A DNA stretch of 64,000 nt from JACPNS01 sp047605325. Lineage in GTDB: Bacteria > Actinomycetota > Thermoleophilia > Solirubrobacterales > JACPNS01. A program made the position numbers and the translations under genes. The notes beneath the pieces were generated by a model, which was not told the origin of the DNA, ran no database searches, and saw only the letters and a program-made list of their open reading frames with translations. The stretch is taken from assembly GCA_047605325.1 (NCBI GenBank), contig JASGFX010000007.1, positions 1 to 64,000 on the forward strand, given 5' to 3'. Position 1 is the stretch's first letter. Each line of letters opens with the position of its first letter. Shown piece by piece: positions 60,369 through 64,000 of the stretch.

Positions 60369-61876
60369 TCGACCCCGTGATGTTGCGCGTGACGGCGGGT
60401 TCGCTCGCGGCCGCCTGTGAGGAGATGGGCGAAGTCCTGGTGCGCGCGGCGCATTCGGCGAACATCAAGGAGCGCCGCGACTGCTCGACCGGACTGTTCG
60501 ACGCGCACGGTCAGATGACGATGCAGGCCGAGCACATTCCCGTGCACCTCGGCGCGATGCCCGCCTCGGTGGCGGTGATCGCCGCGGAGCCGCAGAGGCC
60601 GGGCGACGCTTGGATCCTCAATGACCCGTTCCGGGGCGGCACCCACCTCCCGGACATCACGATCGTCACGCCGGTCTTCGCGAGCACCGGCGAAGCACTG
60701 CTCGGCTACTCGGCCTGCCGCGCGCACCACGCGGACGTCGGTGGCCGCGAACCCGGCAGCATGCCGGCCGACAGCAGGTCACTCGAAGAAGAGGGTGTGG
60801 TGATCGGCCCGACGCGCATCGCGAATGGCGGCGAGCTCGATCGTCGCCTGCTGGACGAATTGATCCACCAGATGCGCGGGCCCGACCAACGCTCGGCCGA
60901 TCTGCGTGCGCAGCTCGCGGCCTGCCGGCGCGGAGAACTGCGGCTCAAGGAGTTTGCCGCAAAGCATGGGCGCAAAACCTATGAGGAGGCATGTGCGGCC
61001 GTGCTCGACTACGCCGAGCGGATTGCGCGTGACGGGATCGCGCAGCTCCCGACAGGGACGCGCGAGGCCGAGGACGTTCTGGAGGCCAGCGGCGACGCTC
61101 CGAGCGACATCACACTGCGCCTGAAGGTCACCGTCGAGGCCACTCGGGTGATCCTCGACTTCTCCGGCACCGACCCGCAGGACGCTGGCAATCTCAACTG
61201 CCCGCTGGCCGTGACCGAATCCGCTTGCTACTTCGCGATCCGCTCGCTCGCCGCGCCCGACGCCCCGGCCTGCGCGGGCGCGTGGCGACCGGTCGAGGTG
61301 ATCGTTCCGGAGGGCTCGATCCTCAACGCCCAGCCGCCCGCGGCCGTGGCCGGCGGGAACGTCGAGACCTCGAGCCGTGTCGCCGACCTCGTGATGCGCG
61401 CCTTCGGCCGCGCGCAGGGTCAGGGCACGATGAACAATCTCACGCTCGGCAACGAGCAATTCACCCACTACGAAACCTTCGGCGGCGGCCAGGCCGGTCA
61501 GCCGGACGCTCCCGGCCCGAGCGCCGTCCATGTGGCGATGAGCAACACGCTGAACACTCCGGTCGAGGCGCTCGAGCTCGAGTTCCCTCTGCGCGTGACC
61601 GAATACGCCATCCGACGCGAGAGCGGCGGCATCGGAGCACATCCGGGAGGCGACGGCCTCGTCCGCGAGATCGAGGCGCTCGAGCCGATGCGGTATTCGC
61701 TGATCGCCGAGCGCCGGCGTCACAGTCCACGCGGGGCCAGCGGCGGAGCAGACGGCGAGCCCGGCCGTGACTCGATCGATGGCGTCGCGATCGAGGGCAA
61801 GTCGATCGGCGAGCTGCACCCGGGTCAGCGCCTGCGCATCGAGACACCGGGCGGAGGCGGGTTCGGCTCTGCGTAA
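60365..61876 (+). CDS. hyuB: Hydantoinase/oxoprolinase subunit B
   Basis: 503 residues from GTG 60365. DPVMLRVTAGSLAAACEEMGEVL and SANIKERRDCSTGLFD, HIPVHLGAMP, NDPFRGGTHLPDITI and HHADVGGREPGSMP are the HyuB signature segments; HPGGDGLVREIE and TPGGGGFG close the protein. It forms a complex with HyuA. No uptake genes are adjacent. Confidence 0.95.
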   Translation: MIDPVMLRVTAGSLAAACEEMGEVLVRAAHSANIKERRDCSTGLFDAHGQMTMQAEHIPVHLGAMPASVAVIAAEPQRPGDAWILNDPFRGGTHLPDITIVTPVFASTGEALLGYSACRAHHADVGGREPGSMPADSRSLEEEGVVIGPTRIANGGELDRRLLDELIHQMRGPDQRSADLRAQLAACRRGELRLKEFAAKHGRKTYEEACAAVLDYAERIARDGIAQLPTGTREAEDVLEASGDAPSDITLRLKVTVEATRVILDFSGTDPQDAGNLNCPLAVTESACYFAIRSLAAPDAPACAGAWRPVEVIVPEGSILNAQPPAAVAGGNVETSSRVADLVMRAFGRAQGQGTMNNLTLGNEQFTHYETFGGGQAGQPDAPGPSAVHVAMSNTLNTPVEALELEFPLRVTEYAIRRESGGIGAHPGGDGLVREIEALEPMRYSLIAERRRHSPRGASGGADGEPGRDSIDGVAIEGKSIGELHPGQRLRIETPGGGGFGSA

Positions 61877-61899
61877 GTGGCTGTAGGATCGGTTTTCCG

Positions 61900-62526
61900 A
61901 TGCCGCTGGCACTCAAAGAATGGGCTGTGACCGTGCGTGCGCTCGCCGAGGGCGAGCAGTTCGTCACGCTGCGCAAGGGCGGCATCCGCGAGACCAACAA
62001 GCACTTCGAGGTCGCCGGCAGCCGCTTCTTCCTCTACCCCACGTTCGACCACCAGCAGTCGGGTCTGGTGCGTGAGTCGCACGTCCCGGAACTCAAACGC
62101 GCGCTCGAAGACGGCATCTGGAATCCCCCGGCACCGACAGCGCGGATCATGGAGTCGGGGCTCGAAGTGCCCCAGCCGATCAGTATCCGTCTGCGCGCGT
62201 GGGCCGAGGTCGCCGGCGCCTGGGAGATCGATCGCCCGGAGGCGCTCGACTCCCTCGTCCCGTTCCATGTCTGGACGCCGGAATACGCGACCAAACGATT
62301 CCGCTGGAAACCCCGTCACCCGATGCACGTGCTGCTGCTTCGCACCTATCGGATCCCGCGCCCGGTGACGATCCGCGTTCAAGAGGACTATGTCGGCTGC
62401 AAGTCATGGGTCGAGGTCGAACGCGAGCTCACGTTCGACGGCACGGCGGTCGTCTCCGACGACGAGTTCGCGGCGATCCAGAGCGACGTCGAAGCGCGCC
62501 TCTCCGGCGCCACCGCCGCGGCCTGA
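61900..62526 (+). CDS. DUF1802 family protein
   Basis: 208 residues. LALKEWAVTVRALAEGEQFVTLRKGGIRE and HFEVAGSRFFLYPTFDHQ are the characteristic DUF1802 start; RKGGIRE and LYPTFxHQ are conserved. The fold is predicted nuclease- or PUA-like in the literature only loosely; function is unknown. TAGGAT lies 10 nt before the ATG, with no Shine-Dalgarno. Confidence 0.83.
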   Translation: MPLALKEWAVTVRALAEGEQFVTLRKGGIRETNKHFEVAGSRFFLYPTFDHQQSGLVRESHVPELKRALEDGIWNPPAPTARIMESGLEVPQPISIRLRAWAEVAGAWEIDRPEALDSLVPFHVWTPEYATKRFRWKPRHPMHVLLLRTYRIPRPVTIRVQEDYVGCKSWVEVERELTFDGTAVVSDDEFAAIQSDVEARLSGATAAA

Positions 62527-62556
62527 CCCTCACCGATTCCCGGTAGGCTTCCGCCC

Positions 62557-64000
62557 GTGCGAGGGAGCGCCCTGATCAGTCGAATCTGCGTGCTCGGCGC
62601 CGTCACCGGCGCCGCGATCGCATGCTGCTTCGCGCCCTCGGCCGGTGCCGCGACTTGGCTTCCCTGCGACGCCGCGATCGACAACATCGACTGCGCGACC
62701 TACGACTTGCCGCTCGACCGCACCGGCGCAGTCACGGGCACGACCAAGGTCCGGGCAATTCGGATGTCCGCGCTCGAGGGCCCGCGCATGGGCACGATGT
62801 TCGTGATCGCCGGCGGACCGGGTCAGACCTCTTCCGTGATGCTCGAGCTGATGGCCCAGTTGTTCGCCGGAGCCAACCGCTACGACATCATCGCCGTCGA
62901 TCAGCGCGGCTCCGGTGCCTCTGAACCGCTCGACTGCCCGCGGATCGAAAATGGCACCTACAGCTGGGACGGCGGCAAACCCGCGACCGACGGCGTGTTC
63001 ACGGACTGCTCGAATTCGCTTGGCGCGGCGCGCGGCTCCTACAACACGGCTGAGGCCGTCGCCGACCTCGACGACATCCGTGCCGACCTCGGAATCGACA
63101 ACGCCACATTCTTCGGCGTCTCCTACGGCACCAAGGTCGCGCTCGCCTACGCCAAGGCACACCCGAACCACACGAAGGCCCTGCTGCTCGACTCTGTCCT
63201 TCCGACAGACCAGCCGAGCTCGTTCGACACCGAAGGCGTCGCGGCGTCGCGCAGCGCGCTCGGCGGAACGCTCTGTGGCGGATCACGCTGCGCCAAAGCC
63301 GGCGGATCACCGGTGGCTGGAATCGCCAAGCTCTCCAAGCGGCTCGATCGCAAGCCGATCACGACCTTCATGGTGTCTGATGCAGGCAAGGTCAGCGAAG
63401 CGAAGATCGACGCCGACGCGCTCTACAACATCGTCTTCTCGGCCGACTTCAACCTGTTCATCTACAACCAACTGCCGGCGACCGTCAGCGCCGCGTTGCG
63501 CGGCAACCCAGCCCAGCTCGAACGGCTGTATCTCACGGCCACCGGCGCCGCCGGATCAAGCTCCACGCGCGCCGGCGCGCAGCGGATCGCGCGATCACTG
63601 CCCAAGAAGTCGACCAGGTCGATCACGCCGAAGCCCGGCCTGACGGTCAGCGGGCGCGACACCTCGATGATCGGGGTGTTCAGCTACACGATGCTGTTCG
63701 CAACAAGCTGCGCGGACCTTTCCCCACCGTGGGTCCGAAGCCTCGACGTGAGCGGCCGCCAAGCCTCGATCGACGCCGCCGCAAACGCCATCCCCGACTC
63801 TGCCTTCGACCCGTTCTCCCGTACCACGGTGCGCGACAACTCGATGGCCTCCTACTGCCGCGGGTGGCAGCAATCACCGAATCTTCCGGACATCGCGCAA
63901 GGGCCACTGCCGGACATCCCAACCCTCGCGCTCGACGGCACGCTTGACCTGCGCACTCCGGTCAGCTGGGCCCAGCAGGCCGTCGCCGGCGACCCCAGCG
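62557..64000 (+). CDS. Secreted alpha/beta hydrolase, TAP/prolyl aminopeptidase-like (partial)
   Basis: Open frame from GTG 62557 to the window end, at least 481 codons, no stop seen. A signal peptide (about 1-32, ending PSAGA-AT) leads to an alpha/beta hydrolase: FVIAGGPGQTSS (oxyanion GGPG), IIAVDQRGSGASEPLDC, and the nucleophile elbow GVSYGTKVA with S189. The C-terminal TAP-like part has LALDGTLDLRTPVSWA, whose Asp is the likely acid; the catalytic His would lie past the edge. Cysteines pair as in secreted Streptomyces tripeptidyl aminopeptidases. TAGGCT lies 7 nt before the start. Confidence 0.85.
   Translation, partial: MRGSALISRICVLGAVTGAAIACCFAPSAGAATWLPCDAAIDNIDCATYDLPLDRTGAVTGTTKVRAIRMSALEGPRMGTMFVIAGGPGQTSSVMLELMAQLFAGANRYDIIAVDQRGSGASEPLDCPRIENGTYSWDGGKPATDGVFTDCSNSLGAARGSYNTAEAVADLDDIRADLGIDNATFFGVSYGTKVALAYAKAHPNHTKALLLDSVLPTDQPSSFDTEGVAASRSALGGTLCGGSRCAKAGGSPVAGIAKLSKRLDRKPITTFMVSDAGKVSEAKIDADALYNIVFSADFNLFIYNQLPATVSAALRGNPAQLERLYLTATGAAGSSSTRAGAQRIARSLPKKSTRSITPKPGLTVSGRDTSMIGVFSYTMLFATSCADLSPPWVRSLDVSGRQASIDAAANAIPDSAFDPFSRTTVRDNSMASYCRGWQQSPNLPDIAQGPLPDIPTLALDGTLDLRTPVSWAQQAVAGDPS

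Overview
This is a GC-rich bacterial chromosome segment with dense gene packing, GTG/TTG/CTG starts and many 4-base start/stop overlaps. The gene set (gap-pgk-tpiA-gpmI, uvrC-rapZ, GuaB3 beside GuaA, CcmH with CcdA, TadE/Flp-type pilus genes, DUF3467, DUF1802) points to Actinomycetota, most likely class Thermoleophilia (Solirubrobacterales-like). That assignment is inferred from gene content; there is no rRNA, tRNA or CRISPR array in the window to confirm it.

Layout. 1-2.4 kb: cytochrome c biogenesis (thioredoxin-like protein, CcmH, CcdA). 2.5-5.9 kb: argS, a DUF3467 gene and an M48 protease. 5.9-10.3 kb: signalling genes (GAF histidine kinase, double-receiver protein, lipoprotein and Ser/Thr kinase). 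10.3-14.8 kb: glycolysis operon gap-pgk-tpiA-gpmI on the minus strand. 15-18.7 kb: uvrC-rapZ-glycosyltransferase. 18.7-21.6 kb: an accessory island holding a decayed second copy of the uvrC start, a decayed second copy of a transglycosylase 3' end, two orphan envelope genes and an ADP-ribosyltransferase toxin with a small overlapping partner. 21.6-24.1 kb: a pilus-like operon (two TadE-like proteins, an unknown protein, and a pilin-like/VanY/lytic transglycosylase fusion). 24.3-27.3 kb: potassium channel, diguanylate cyclase, membrane protein. 27.4-30.7 kb: phosphate regulation (DUF47 PhoU-like protein, PhoB-like regulator, pstB, phoU). 30.7-38 kb: uppP, Ppx/GppA, HD protein, GNAT, phosphoesterase, tag, and a TetR-controlled block. 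38.1-41.1 kb: two peptidoglycan hydrolases (M23 and GH25) sharing an apparently identical 751-bp 3' block. 41.2-54.7 kb: housekeeping (guaA, guaB3, a PfkB kinase, a DD-carboxypeptidase, LysM, RNase D-like, pyrF, HU, tldD/tldE, rdgB, rph). 54.7-64 kb: Flp pilin-like gene, GT4, nadB, a Cys/His-rich small protein, hydantoinase A/B, DUF1802 and an alpha/beta hydrolase cut by the window edge.

Most notable. (1) The uvrC-transglycosylase slot contains two units, each bounded by a uvrC 5' end and a transglycosylase 3' end and carrying different cargo (an exported protein in one, an ART toxin pair in the other), which suggests a cassette-exchange hotspot. (2) A bipartite DNA element (a 16-mer with 15/16 identity plus a 36-mer with 26/36 identity, their separation differing by 11 bp, about one helical turn) lies upstream of both pilus loci, 31 kb apart, and may define an undescribed regulon. 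(3) A pilin-like, VanY and SLT triple fusion. (4) A dispersed hairpin family. (5) Recent sequence homogenisation between two cell-wall hydrolases. (6) A CTG-initiated pyrF overlapping the HU stop codon. (7) Widespread TANNNT hexamers 6-10 nt before start codons that lack a Shine-Dalgarno, consistent with leaderless mRNAs.
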